Below, piece after piece: positions 24,672-37,100 of a DNA stretch of 64,000 bases. Below the pieces are notes generated by a model. The model was not told the origin of the DNA. It worked only from the letters and a program-made list of their open reading frames with translations, and searched no databases. Numbering within the stretch: the first letter of the stretch is position 1; every line of letters starts with the position of its first letter. The stretch spans positions 49,714,414-49,778,413 of the forward strand of contig OY759261.1 of NCBI GenBank assembly GCA_963662155.1, read 5' to 3'. The DNA comes from Lamellibrachia columna. Lineage: Eukaryota > Annelida > Polychaeta > Sabellida > Siboglinidae. A program made the position numbers and the translations under genes.

Positions 24672-26812
24672 GACTAGAAGAACATAATCAAGACTAGAAG
24701 AACATAATCAACAAATACCGTGCAAGAGTTGTGGTGCAGCCTACACAGGAGAGACGGAGATTGTGTAACACAAGACTAGAAGAACATAATCAACAAATAC
24801 CGTGCAAGAGTTGTGGTGCAGCCTACACAGGAGAGACGGATATTGTGTAACACAAGACTAGAAGAACATAATCAACAAATACCGTGCAAGAGTTGTGGTG
24901 CAGCCTACACAGGAGAGACGGAGATTGTGTAACACAAGACTAGAAGAACATAATCAACAAATACCGTGCAAGAGTTGTGGTGCAGCCTACACAGGAGAGA
25001 CGGAGATTGTGTAACACAAGACTAGAAGAACATAATCAACAAATACCGTGCAAGAGTTGTGGTGCAGCCTACACAGGAGAGACGGAGATTGTGTAACACA
25101 AGACTAGAAGAACATAATCAACAAATACCGTGTAAGAGTTGTGGTGCAGCCTACACAGGAGAGACGGAGATTGTGTAACACAAGACTAGAAGAACATAAT
25201 CAACAAATACCGTGCAAGAGTTGTGGTGCAGCCTACACAGGAGAGACGGAGATTGTGTAACACAAGACTAGAAGAACATAATCAACAAATACCGTGTAAG
25301 AGTTGTGGTGCAGCCTACACAGGAGAGACGGAGATTGTGTAACACAAGACTAAAAGAACAATCAACAAATACCGTGCAAGAGTTGTGGTGCAGCCTACAC
25401 AGGAGAGACGGAGATTGTGTAACACAAGACTAGAAGAACATAATCAACAAATACCGTGTAAGAGTTGTGGTGCAGCCTACACAGGAGAGACGGAGATTGT
25501 GTAACACAAGACTAGAAGAACATAATCAACAAATACCGTGTAAGAGTTGTGGTGCAGCCTACACAGGAGAGACGGAGATTGTGTAACACGACTAAAAGAA
25601 CAATCAACAAATACCGTGTAAGAGTTGTGGTGCAGCCTACACAGGAGAGACGGAGATTGTGTAACACAAGACTAAAAGAACATAATCAACAAATACCGTG
25701 CAAGAGTTGTGGTGCAGCCTACACAGGAGAGACGGAGATTGTGTAACACAAGACTAAAAGAACATAATCAACAAATACCGTGTAAGAGTTGTGGTGCAGC
25801 CTACACAGGAAAGAAGGAGATTGTGTAACACGACTAAAAGAACAATCAACAAATACTGTGTAAGAGTTGTGGTGCAGCCTACACAGGAGAGACGGAGATT
25901 GTGTAACACGACTAAAAGAACAATCAACAAATACCGTGCAAGAGTTGTGGTGCAGCCTACACAGGAGAGACGGAGATTGTGTAACACAAGACTAAAAGAA
26001 CATAATCAACAAATACCGTGCAAGAGTTGTGGTGCAGCCTACACAGGAGAGACGGAGATTGTGTAACACAAGACTAAAAGAACATAATCAACAAATACCG
26101 TGTAAGAGTTGTGGTGCAGCCTACACAGGAAAGAAGGAGATTGTGTAACACGACTAAAAGAACAATCAACAAATACCGTGTAAGAGTTGTGGTGCAGCCT
26201 ACACAGGAGAGACGGAGATTGTGTAACACGACTAAAAGAACAATCAACAAATACCGTGTAAGAGTTGTGGTGCAGCCTACACAGGAGAGACGGAGATTGT
26301 GTAACACAAGACTAGAAGAACATAATCAACAAATACCGTGTAAGAGTTGTGGTGCAGCCTACACAGGTGAGACGGAGATTGTGTAACACAAGACTAGAAG
26401 AACATAATCAACAAATACCGTGCAAGAGTTGTGGTGCAGCCTACACAGGAGAGACGGAGATTGTGTAACACAAGACTAGAAGAACATAATCAACAAATAC
26501 CGTGTAAGAGTTGTGGTGCAGCCTACACAGGAGAGAAGGAGATTGTGTAACACGACTAAAAGAACAATCAACAAATACCGTGTAAGAGTTGTGGTGCAGC
26601 CTACACAGGAGAGACGGAGATTGTGTAACACGACTAAAAGAACAATCAACAAATACCGTGTAAGAGTTGTGGTGCAGCCTACACAGGAGAGACGGAGATT
26701 GTGTAACACGACTAAAAGAACAATCAACAAATACCGTGTAAGAGTTGTAGTGCAGCCTACACAGGAGAGACGGAGATTGTGTAACACAAGACTAAAAGAA
26801 CAATCAACAAAT
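24672..26812 (+). repeat. 82-bp minisatellite made of a GIY-YIG endonuclease fragment, about 26 copies
   Basis: Unit AGACTAGAAGAACATAATCA, CAAATACCGTGCAAGAG, TTGTGGTGCAGCCTACACAG, GAGAGACGGAGATTGTGTAA; some units are about 6 bp shorter. Read across a unit the protein is IPCKSCGAAYTGET followed by TRLEEHNQQ. This is the core of the GIY-YIG endonuclease domain of Penelope-like retroelements (CxxC, a Y-x-G-E-T box, R-L-x-E-H). The unit length is not a multiple of three, so no long protein results. The array runs straight into the rest of such a gene at 26813. Confidence 0.9.
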
Positions 26813-26968
26813 CCGCTGAAGTAGACAAGGAGTCCCACAGAAGGGAATACATGCAAAAGAAGCGATATGGATATACGGAAGACAGAGGCATTGATCAACC
26901 CAGATGAGGGTAAATACGAACTTCCACACGTCTACGATGATGCCATCCTGCCAAGACTTTATTCTCAT
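26790..26968 (+). pseudogene. Penelope-like element, end of GIY-YIG endonuclease ORF
   Basis: Directly behind the 82-bp array. One frame reads SAEVDKESHRREYMQKKRYG; another reads EALINPDEGKYELPHVYDDA. The I-N-x-D-E-G-x-Y-x-L-P-x-V-Y-D pattern is typical of the end of Penelope-like GIY-YIG domains. The two frames imply a frameshift. Upstream reverse transcriptase is not visible, so this is a truncated 3' end from which the tandem array was probably derived. Confidence 0.7.
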
Positions 26969-27414
26969 TCGTCCCGAGGAAGCCATCTTGGTAAGATAGG
27001 CGAACTTCTCTACAGGTATGTAAAACTTGATTGTATGTAAGAAAAAAGTATCATCGTGAAAATGGACTATGCTGAGAAATGTTCAACAATGTAACAAAAT
27101 AATTTTCTAAGGTGTATTTCTTTAATTCCGTATTAACACTCCTTGAAATGCTGTTACAACATTAGTTTCTCTGGGTGCGGGACTTCAAGGCCATTTTTCT
27201 TCTTCAAAACTTTGTAGATTTTTATAAAATAATAAATGAGTACATGTATATTCTGTTGATCCATTGTATGGGATAGCCACACCATCACACTCCTGATAAT
27301 GGGACAGTCATACAGATGAAAGACTTCTAGGTACAAGCTTGTGTTGGGGGGGGGGGCACTCCATACATTTCCAGAATGCCATCCTTGAGAACTAACTGCC
27401 CCCCCCCCCAATAA
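26969..27414. other. No gene; opposed G11 and C11 runs
   Basis: Unique DNA containing eleven G at 27346-27356 and eleven C at 27399-27409, able to pair as a stem with a 42-nt loop. Confidence 0.6.
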
Positions 27415-27801
27415 GTCTCTATCTCATCTCCCCTGCTGTGGACTCACAGTGGTGGTCTCTATCTCATCTTGCTAGCTGTGGACTCAGTGGTGGTCTCTAT
27501 CTCATCTCCCCTGCTGTGGACTCACATAGTGGTGGTCTCTCTCATCTCCCCTGCTGTGGACTCACATAGTGGTGGTCTCTGTCTCATCTTGCTAGCTGTG
27601 GACTCACAGTGATGGTCTCTATCTCATCTCCCCTGCTGTGGACTCACAGTGATGGTCTCTATCTCATCTCCCCTGCTGTGGACTCACAGTGGTGGTCCCT
27701 ATCTCATCTCCCCTGCTGTGGACTCACAGTGATGGTCTCTATCTCATCTCCCCTGCTGTGGAATCACATAGTGGTGGTCTCTATCTCATCTACCCTGCTG
27801 T
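27415..27801 (+). repeat. 40-bp minisatellite, about 9-10 copies
   Basis: Unit contains GGTCTCTATCTCATCTCCCC and TGCTGTGGACTCACAGTGG, with variants CTTGCTAGC and CACATAG. Confidence 0.95.
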
Positions 27802-27894
27802 GAGAGGGTATTACCTGAATTATTTTAAAGCAAAATATTATGTATAATTTAACGTATGGTATTATAAGTATTGTTTTACCAAAATATACTATTA

Positions 27895-27965
27895 AACACA
27901 TTTTCTGTAAAGTGCTGTGAACTGTATTAGATGTGGTACTATACAAAATAAATATTGTTATTCAG
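27895..27965 (+). mobile_element. SINE/LINE-like 3' tail
   Basis: GTAAAGTGCTGTGA followed by TACTATACAAAATAAATATT matches the shape of the common short interspersed element 3' end (AAAGCGCTTTGA ... CTATATAAAT). Only the tail is recognised. Confidence 0.35.
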
Positions 27966-28682
27966 TCATGTCTATTGCGAATTAGTACCGATTGGGTTTT
28001 CATAATCTTAATAATCTGTCAGCGTTTACAAGTACGAAAGATGCTCAAAGTGCCTTTTTTGCACACCAATTGGTTGTATTAGAATGATCAATATAATGAT
28101 ATTTAGCAACTGTTAACTATCTACTCACTTGTTTTGATATCCTTTGATAGCAGGTGCAGAGCAAAATTTATTTGATCTTGAAATAAGTTGCATTAATTAA
28201 CATTTTATAATATAACAGTAATAATTATGTTTAGCAGTACTTATTATGAACAATATTTTAAAACATTTGTAGAACCCACAGCATGATGATGAATACAAAT
28301 ATATTTATATTATATACAATACATTCAGAAAGGCTCTATCAATCATCGTGGACATCAAACTATTGGCCACACTGATAAGTAAGGTCAAAGATGAATAATG
28401 TGTTTGATAGTTTTTGCTCAATTAACGAACAATTCATTGATCTCGAATGTACATGTATTATGTGCAGAGTTTACATCTGTGCATGCAACAGAGAATACAC
28501 AGTAATTTACACACATACAACTTACATGGAATTAAGCCAACAAGCACCATAGGTATTGTGATTTAAAGTTCCTGTGGTAGACAGTGCACATATTATGTGC
28601 TTAAAACATGAAAAAGACAGTCAACTTCAAAGTGTTACAACAAGAACATTGTATAATTACTGTGCAACATACATGTGAAATA
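27966..28682. other. No gene seen
   Basis: AT-rich unique DNA without coding signal or repeats. Confidence 0.5.
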
Positions 28683-28843
28683 CAGTCAAACCTGTCTTAA
28701 GCGACTGCTCAATGGATGGTCGAAGGTGGTCGTTTAATGCAGGTAATTTAACAGGTGAAACTATTGTGAAAGAAGGAATTGACTATGGTCGTTAATTACA
28801 GGTGGTCGCTTAACGTAAGTGGTCACTTGAGCTGGTTTGACTG
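28683..28843. mobile_element. 161-bp MITE with TA target duplication
   Basis: Begins CAGTCAAACCTG, ends CTGGTTTGACTG, and is flanked on both sides by TA (28681-28682 and 28844-28845). Inverted ends with TA duplication are the mark of Tc1/mariner-superfamily MITEs. The internal GGTGGTCG and CTTAA words are repeated in both halves. Confidence 0.8.
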
Positions 28844-28845
28844 TA

Positions 28846-29876
28846 GTTTAATGTGTACCAACGACGTGCATAAGTTTGTTTTAAGGTCAACACATAAAGC
28901 TGCATGTCACTTCAGTATTTTGTGCACACCTGGCTACATAACTAATACCATTATGTCAGAGAGGCTACCTGAAATGTGTATGAACTATGTATGTAAAAAA
29001 AAAATGTATGTACATGATATGTATACGGCACTGTTTTACATCATTATAAAAATACAGGTAATCAGAGTATGCATTACGTATCTTAACGCAATCTTCTGAT
29101 TTGCATACTGAAACATGATTATATAGAATAATGAAAATATCAGCATGCTCTTGGTTAATCAGATAATGCTTCTAACTTTCCTTTCATATTCTGATTCACA
29201 CTTCACCTAATGTGCAACATAACGGTAACAGAACGATGCATGTCTTGGTATAATATAATGTCTCTAATCAATGTATAATCTCTAATGATTCAAATGTTTT
29301 CCTGTATGAATCAAACTTTGAAGCTGGTGTACATTACTCAACATACAAAGGAAACATCACCATTAAAATAAGCATCATAATTACATGACAAAGCTAGTTA
29401 CGCGCATAATTAAGTACACACATGTTGAGTTAATTAATTTACGTCACTGTATCTACATTGGTATATTTTTGTACCTTTTTACATTCATGTTTCAGATTTA
29501 TCTAACCTACCCACATACAAACTGTAACATGATGTACTACTAACGTATCTGATAATACAAAATTGGTGACCACTAATAACTTCAACATTTTCCAATAAGA
29601 ACAGGTAAAAACATTCATATTACTGTGCAACATACAAGTGATAATAATGTGCATAATCTTGTTCTAAGGTATTTCTTCATAACACGTGTAAGAATTGCAT
29701 AGCACTTCATCACTCTTAACACAACTGTCTCCATAGCTACCACAATAACAATGCCATTATCACAGAGAGGTCATTTCATATAATGAACTATGAAACTTGT
29801 GTACATGAAATATATTGTGTAGATAATTAATAGTACAAAGGCATCAATGTATATGGCACTGCTTCACATCATGGCA
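28846..29876. other. No gene seen
   Basis: AT-rich DNA; only short open frames. Confidence 0.5.
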
Positions 29877-29998
29877 AATATATATATATGTATATATATA
29901 TGTGTGTGTGTATATATGTATATATATGTGTGTGTGTATATGTGTTATGTATATATATATATATGTGTGTATGTATATATATATATATATATATATAT
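29877..29998. repeat. TA/TG-rich microsatellite
   Basis: Interrupted runs of TATATATG, GTGTGTGT and TATATATA. Confidence 0.95.
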
Positions 29999-30242
29999 GA
30001 TTATCTGAATATAACACCAGTTTAATTTAAACTGAATGAATGTGAAATTTGTGTCATACAGTTCATAATGATTTGTCCTACTCATCATGTGGTCCATATA
30101 ATTAAGCATTATTTCTGTGTATACATCATGTTGTATTTGAACACATTGACTTGTTTGTTTGTTAATATGAGTAGTTAAAAGTATGTTAACTACATGTAAG
30201 TAGGTCTGCAGACTGCTGCCTACAGTAGGAGGACCAACAACA

Positions 30243-31024
30243 GTGTCCATCACTTGAAGTACTTCTTCAATTCGTCCCTCTGTGTCCATTGTCCATCACT
30301 AGAAGTACTTCTTCAACTCGTCCCTCTGTGTCCATTGTCCATCACATGAAGTACTTCTTCAACTCGTCCCTCTGTGTCCATTGTCTATCACCATAAGTAC
30401 TTCTTCAACTCGTCCCTCTGTGTCCATTGTCCATCACTAGAAGTACTTCTTCAACTCGTCCCTCTGTGTCCATTGTCCATCACATGAAGTACTTCTTCAA
30501 CTCGTACCTCTGTGTCCATTGTCCATCACTAGAAGTACTTCTTCAACTCGTCCCTCTGTGTCCATTGTCCATCACATGAAGTACTTCTTCAACTCGTCCC
30601 TCTGTGTCCATTGTCCATCACTAGAAGTACTTCTTCAACTCGTCCCTCTGTGTCCATTGTCCATCACATGAAGTACTTCTTCAACTCGTACCTCTGTGTC
30701 CATTGTCCATCACTAGAAGTACTTCTTCAACTCGTCCCTCTGTGTCCATTGTCCATCACATAAAGTACTTCTTCAACTCGTACCTCTGTGTCCATTGTCC
30801 ATCACTAGAAGTACTTCTTCAACTCGTCCCTCTGTGTCCATTGTCTATCACTAGAAGTACTTCTTCAACTCGTCCCTCTGTGTCCATTGTCCATCACATG
30901 AAGTACTTCTTCAACTCGTCCCTCTGTGTCCATTGTCTATCACCATAAGTACTTCTTCAACTCGTCCCTCTGTGTCCATTGTCCATCACATGAAGTACTT
31001 CTTCAACTCGTCCCTCTGTGTCCA
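30243..31024 (-). repeat. 46-bp minisatellite derived from the terminal KEN-gene exon, about 17 copies
   Basis: Plus-strand unit: GTCCATCACTAGAAGTACTT, CTTCAACTCGTCCCTCTGTG, TCCATT. On the minus strand each unit repeats the sequence that encodes the last residues RDELKKYF plus stop of the ZU5-kinase-KEN gene; the real coding end (30986-31024) is the outermost unit. Two alternating variants (CACATG and CACTAG) indicate two-unit block expansion. Confidence 0.93.
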
Positions 31025-31151
31025 GTCGTCCAGTTGTCCAGCTGTGTTTCTTATGATGAAGTACACATTTGGGAACAACTCTGGCAGTTGTTGGTCAAAG
31101 TACGCATAGGGATACTTTGTGTTTCCAAGTATGGCCTTTGTTGCCGCTGAT
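30986..31151 (-). CDS. Exon 12: end of KEN domain and stop
   Basis: Acceptor TTTGTAG. Encodes AILGNTKYPYAYFDQQLPEL, FPNVYFIIRNTAGQ and the end RDELKKYFM. It matches the YF-x-x-x-x-P-x-L-x-x-x-V-Y pattern that closes the KEN domain of IRE1 and RNase L. Phase 2/1 with exon 11. Confidence 0.85.
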
Positions 31152-34100
31152 CTACAAACATGATTAATATGTTCAGTTGTATTAGTAATACTAAGACAAC
31201 AGGATAAACCTAGCACAACTATAACATATTTTTAAGCTGCTATTTCTAACTTATAATTTGTTTAATATGTACATGTTTGTGGATCTTGAGTCTGAATAAA
31301 GACGATAATAATAATGGATGTAGCCTAATAGCCACATATGCATTAATACTTCTGTGTTTCGCATTACCAAGAAAGACTACTTACTGTTCGGAGTAGTGAC
31401 TTTGGATGTTCCTCAGTGTCCGAAGCAGATGACACATGGACTCCGTGTACTTGTGTTGAGTTGGTGTCTTGAATATCCTCTTAAAATCATCTTGAAATTT
31501 TCCAACCAACAATGGCATAACTGTCAGAGTTCCCTGTAAACAACAGGAATGACTCAGTCATCAATGATGTGAACGAGAATGGAACACAGGCTGCTCTACA
31601 ATGAACTTTAATGAATGAATGAATGACACCCAGACTTCACTACAATGATCAGAAATGACATCCAGAATTCTCTACAATGATCAAGAATGACACCCATACT
31701 TCACTACAATGATCAGGAATGACACCCATAATTCTCTACAATGATCAAGAATGACACCCATACTTCACTACAATGATCAGGAATGACACCCAGACTTCCA
31801 TACATTAACCAGGAATGACACCCAGACTTCCATACATTAACCAGGAATGACACCCATACTTCACTACAATGACCATGAATGACACTCAGACTTCCTTACA
31901 ATGACCAGGAATGACACCCATAATTCTCTACAGTGACCATGAATGACACACAGACTTCCCAACAATGAACAGGAATGACAGCCAGACTTCCCAACAATGA
32001 ACAGGAATGACACCCATACTTCACTACAATGATCAGGAATGACACACAGACTTCCCTATATTAACCAGGAATGACACCCATACTTCACTACAATGACCAT
32101 GAATGACACACAGACTTCCCAACAATGAACAGGAATGACAGCCAGACTTCCCAACAATGAACAGGAATGACACCCATACTTCACTACAATGATCAGGAAT
32201 GACACCCAGACTTCCCTATATTAACCAGGAATGACACCCATATTTCACTACAATGACCATGAATGACACTCAGACTTCCTTACAATGACCAGGAATGACA
32301 CCCATAATTCTCTACAGTGACCATGAATGACACCCAGACTTCCCAACAATGAACAGGAATGACACCCAGACTTCCCTACAACAATCAGGAATGACAACCA
32401 CACTTCCCTACAACAATCAGGAATGACAACCACACTTCCCTACAATGATCATGAATGACACCCAGATTTCCTTATAATGAACAGGAATGACACCCAGATG
32501 TCCCTACAATGACCAGGAATGACACCCAAACTTTCGTACAAAGAACATGAATGACACCCAGACTTCCCTCCAATGATTAGGAATGACACCCAGACTTCCC
32601 TACAGTAAACAGGAATGACACCCAGACTTCCCTACAAAAAACAAGAATGACACCCAGACTTCCACACAATAACCATGAATTACACGGCCAGATTTCCCTA
32701 CAACAAACAATAATGACACCCATACTTCCCTACAATGACCATGAATGACACCCAGATTTCCCTACAATGACCAGGAATGACACCCAGACTTCCCCACAAT
32801 GACCATGAATTACATGCCCAGACTTCCCTACAATGACCAGAAATTAACCTAGACTTCCCTACAATGATCAGGAATGACACCAAGACTTCCCTACAATGAT
32901 TAGGAATGACACCCAGACTTCCCTACAGTAAACAGGAATGACACCCAGAGTTCCCTACAATGACCAGAAATTACACCCAGACTTCCCTACAAAGAACAAG
33001 AATGACACCCAGACTTCCATACAATGACCATGAATTACACGCCCAGATTTCCCTACAATGAACAATAATGACACCCAGACTTCCCTACAATTAACAAGAA
33101 TGACACCCAGACTTCCCTACAATGAACAAGAATGAAATCCAGACTTTCCTACAATGACCATGAATGACACCCAGACTTCCCAACACCCAGATTTCCCTAC
33201 AACGAACAGGAATGACACCCAGACTTCCCTACAGTGACCAGGAATGACACCCAGACTTCCCTATAATGAACAAGAATGTCACCCAGACTTCCCTACAGTG
33301 AACAAAAATGACACCCAGACTTCCCTACAATGAACAGGAATGACACCCAGACTTCCCAACAATGAACAAAAATGACACCCAGACTTCCCTACAACGAACA
33401 GGAATGACACCCAGACTTCCCTACAGTGACTAGGAATGACACCCAGACTTCCCAACAATGAACAAGAATGACACCCAGACTACCCTACAGTGAACAAAAA
33501 TGACACCAGACTTCCCTACAATGAACAGGAATGACACCCAGACTTCCCAACAATGAACAAAAATGACACCCAGACTTCCCAACACCCAGATTTCCCTACA
33601 ACGAACAGGAATGACACCCAGACTTCCCTACAGTGACCAGGAATGACACCCAGACTTCCCAACAATGAACAGGAATGACACCCAGACTTCCCAACAATGA
33701 AAAAAAATTACACCCAGACTTCCCTACAATGAACAAGAATGTAACCCAGACTTCCCTACAATGACCATGAATGACACCCAGACTTCCCAACAATGAACAA
33801 AAATGACACCCAGACTTCCCTACAATGAACAAGAATGTAACCCAGACTTCCCTACAATGACCATGAATGACACATAGACTTCCCAACAATGAACAGGAAT
33901 TACACCCAGATTTCCCTACAACGAACAGGAATGACACCAATAGTTCCTTACAATGAACAGGAATTACACCCAGATTTCCCTACAACGAACAGGAATGACA
34001 CCAATAGTTCCTTACAATGAACAGGAATGAAATCCAGACTTCCTTACAATGAACAGGAATGACACTGAGATGCAAAGCTAATTATTTCCTTATGAAGAAC

Positions 34101-37100
34101 TTTCTGACGCCTTGTTCTTATTTTTTAAGTTTCAGCACAAGGATTTGGCCTATATGAACACCCTACACCTGCCTCACATTAATTGTGCCCCTTAACCATA
34201 TTAAATATGATTGGGAGTAATGTCTGTAGGTGTCATAATAGCAAAATACCAATTTAATTTGACTAATGTTTTACAATCACGTCTTAATGTTTATTTTTGG
34301 ACAAAAACGCACTCACGACTTTACAGGGTGAGGTAGTGTTTTGGGCAGGAAATCAATACCTGCACCAACAGAGGTGACTCAAAATGGGTGTTCACATAGG
34401 CCAAATCATTATGCTGAATGGAGAAAAAAAAATAAGATCACAGTATCAGAAACAATGGCAACAGCAATTTTTGTAAAAGTTAATACAACCCAAAAGATAG
34501 TCCAACCGGTTGTCACAAATTAACATTTCGGGGATTCGGGATTATTACATACGGGGATACATTGTCTATTTTTATAAGATTTTTATCTTTTAAATTGGAC
34601 CTACCAGGGTATGTATGTTTCACACTATGGATATTGTTATAGCCAGATATGTTCAGTAGGGCTTTAAATTGCTACCAACCACGATGCCAGTGTCAAAATT
34701 TTTTACATTTTGACCCTAAAATAGCAATATTTTTTGAGTTGAAAAAATGTGTTTGTCATTTGTGATGTTCTGGCTAATAGTTTTTGTTGAGATTTCATGT
34801 TCTCATAATGACTGGACGGCGGAATTCATGAACGGAAGTGACTTCAACCCAATGGCATAGTCTAAGATAGTTGTCACACATCTAGCCTCGTTGCGACAAA
34901 CGCACACAGGAGAAACTAGGGGACTTTTGATATGTTGTTCAATATGCTATTTTGCAACTATCCTGAAAAAATTACCTTTGTACTATTTATTTCCATGTCG
35001 GATCAAATTTTCACCTAATGGTCCTGGACTAAATGTAAGCATCTACCCACTTATACGCACCCAATTGGTCTTTCCTGTCGGCAGCACCGTTGCTTTAGCT
35101 TTTTCAATCACCTCAGCTGTTTTATTTTGCTTCCACTTCTTCGATCCACTGTGCAAAACGTGACACATACCAGAGGGTGAACAAATAATCTAACAAAAAT
35201 AGTGTTATAATTCATATAACATACACATTACCGTTAAGGCATTCTTGAGAAGTGAAAAGGTAAAAATTAAGAACGTATTGTGCAAACAACCACTTAATAA
35301 AATATAACATTATTGCTACCTTATCTGGATATCAAGAAAAAGTCGGCTTGCAACTAAATGGCCGAAAATGTAACAACTATTAATATACTTATTTATTAAT
35401 ATGATTTAATTTAGTATACTCTCCCATTTTAACCAATTTTCTGCAACCATTTCACCATTAATGCAATGAACTCACTAAGCTGCTATTTCTGCTTCATCAC
35501 CGATGGCTGCCAGAAACTGAAAACGTTTGTCGCTAGTCCACAGGTACGCATGCCTGGAAGAATACATCGCAACATTTTTCACTGGGAAAATATTTCCTAT
35601 GCAGGAAGCAGCAGCGAGTGAGATGCACTGAAAAAGTATGCTGATGACACGGTCCAATTAGTATGAAACACGAACATATGACAACAAATATATGGCACAG
35701 TAAAACATTTATTTCTTCATAACATAAATTGTGAAATTAAGATATCAATGTTAAGTTGTTGTCATTAAGAAAATATAATTTGTATGTGAACAATTTGATT
35801 GGTAGATCTATCTTGAACAGTTTAGGAGCAGAACATGTTAAGATAATACCAGTACACATTCCTCAGCTATTTGTAAATAACAACATTCTACTTTCAATAA
35901 TACCAGCAATGGCCGCTACATGCAAACATATATCATCCTTATAACCAACAGGTTTGTAATCAATATGTATTAAAGATGTTTAACAATTTCCACAAGATAC
36001 ATACCACAGTGCAGATGAATCAATGTCCACAGTGCCAGTGCACCAACTGTATATATATATCGACAGTCCCAGTGCATCAATTTATATAATAACCAGTGCC
36101 ACACCAGTGCATACCATTTTCACAGAGATCGCAGTGCCAGTGCATCAACTTTTTGCAAATGAATATATTAGCGTGCAACAAATTGTGTAAATGTTAGCAG
36201 CGTGAATATGTTAAGAAACAAAATTGACCAATAAGGCCACTTTTAAAGGTGCAAAGTCTGATCGTTGATAACGTAAAATCATGTTGTATAATATAAAGTA
36301 TGTCTATTCTAACAGCTTCACTGCTCAAATGTTTTACTGAAATTTTTTTTTTTTAAATAATGATTCGACTCAAAAATTCAAGTTTTACATTTTGCATGTT
36401 GAACAGGGGCAGCCCAGGGGTAGCCATGTCGTTTTTATTTCAGATATTTATTACTTCAAATTGTGCATACCGTATGGAAATATACTTGTTTAGTTAATTG
36501 TTTGTATTGTGTAATAAGTGCAGCCACACGACTCCTCCGAGTGTTATCTATATTACCCAGTCTACCCGTCTGCTCTCGTCTGCCTATTAGACAGCCCCTG
36601 CAGAATGGTAAAGTCGATCTTTGTAAGCAGATAATGGTCAAATTATATAAAAAAATTGTGGTTCATTAAAACACATTTATGCAACCAACAATGCAAGCCA
36701 GGTGTAAGGATATGAAAAGGCCAAATAAATGACGTTTATTAAGAGTATGCCTAATGGCATATTATTCCGATTAAAAGCATGAAGTGTGGACCCTGTAACA
36801 TGCGCCAAGCATGTGGCTGAGCCTCATACAAAGCCGCCTGGACACAATGCTCCCAGAGCCCACACTTCGACATAGCAATACAGTACATGTAGTAATATTC
36901 CTACAACACAATACAATTCATGGCATCATCACCAGCACATTCAAACATTACCCAATACCGAGAATACTCGACACAAACCTATTTGCATATACTGCATTAC
37001 TGGACTACACTACTTGCTAAGATTCCTACTCTATATATTTTTGTAACCTAAAAGGTGGGGCCATAACGCCTGATTAGCAATAAACCATCCCAACATCGAG

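Noticed and set aside
24672..26812. CRISPR-like regular repeats
   Set aside because: Units are contiguous without unique spacers, and the DNA is eukaryotic; the same holds for the 24-, 31-, 32-, 46- and 81-bp arrays.
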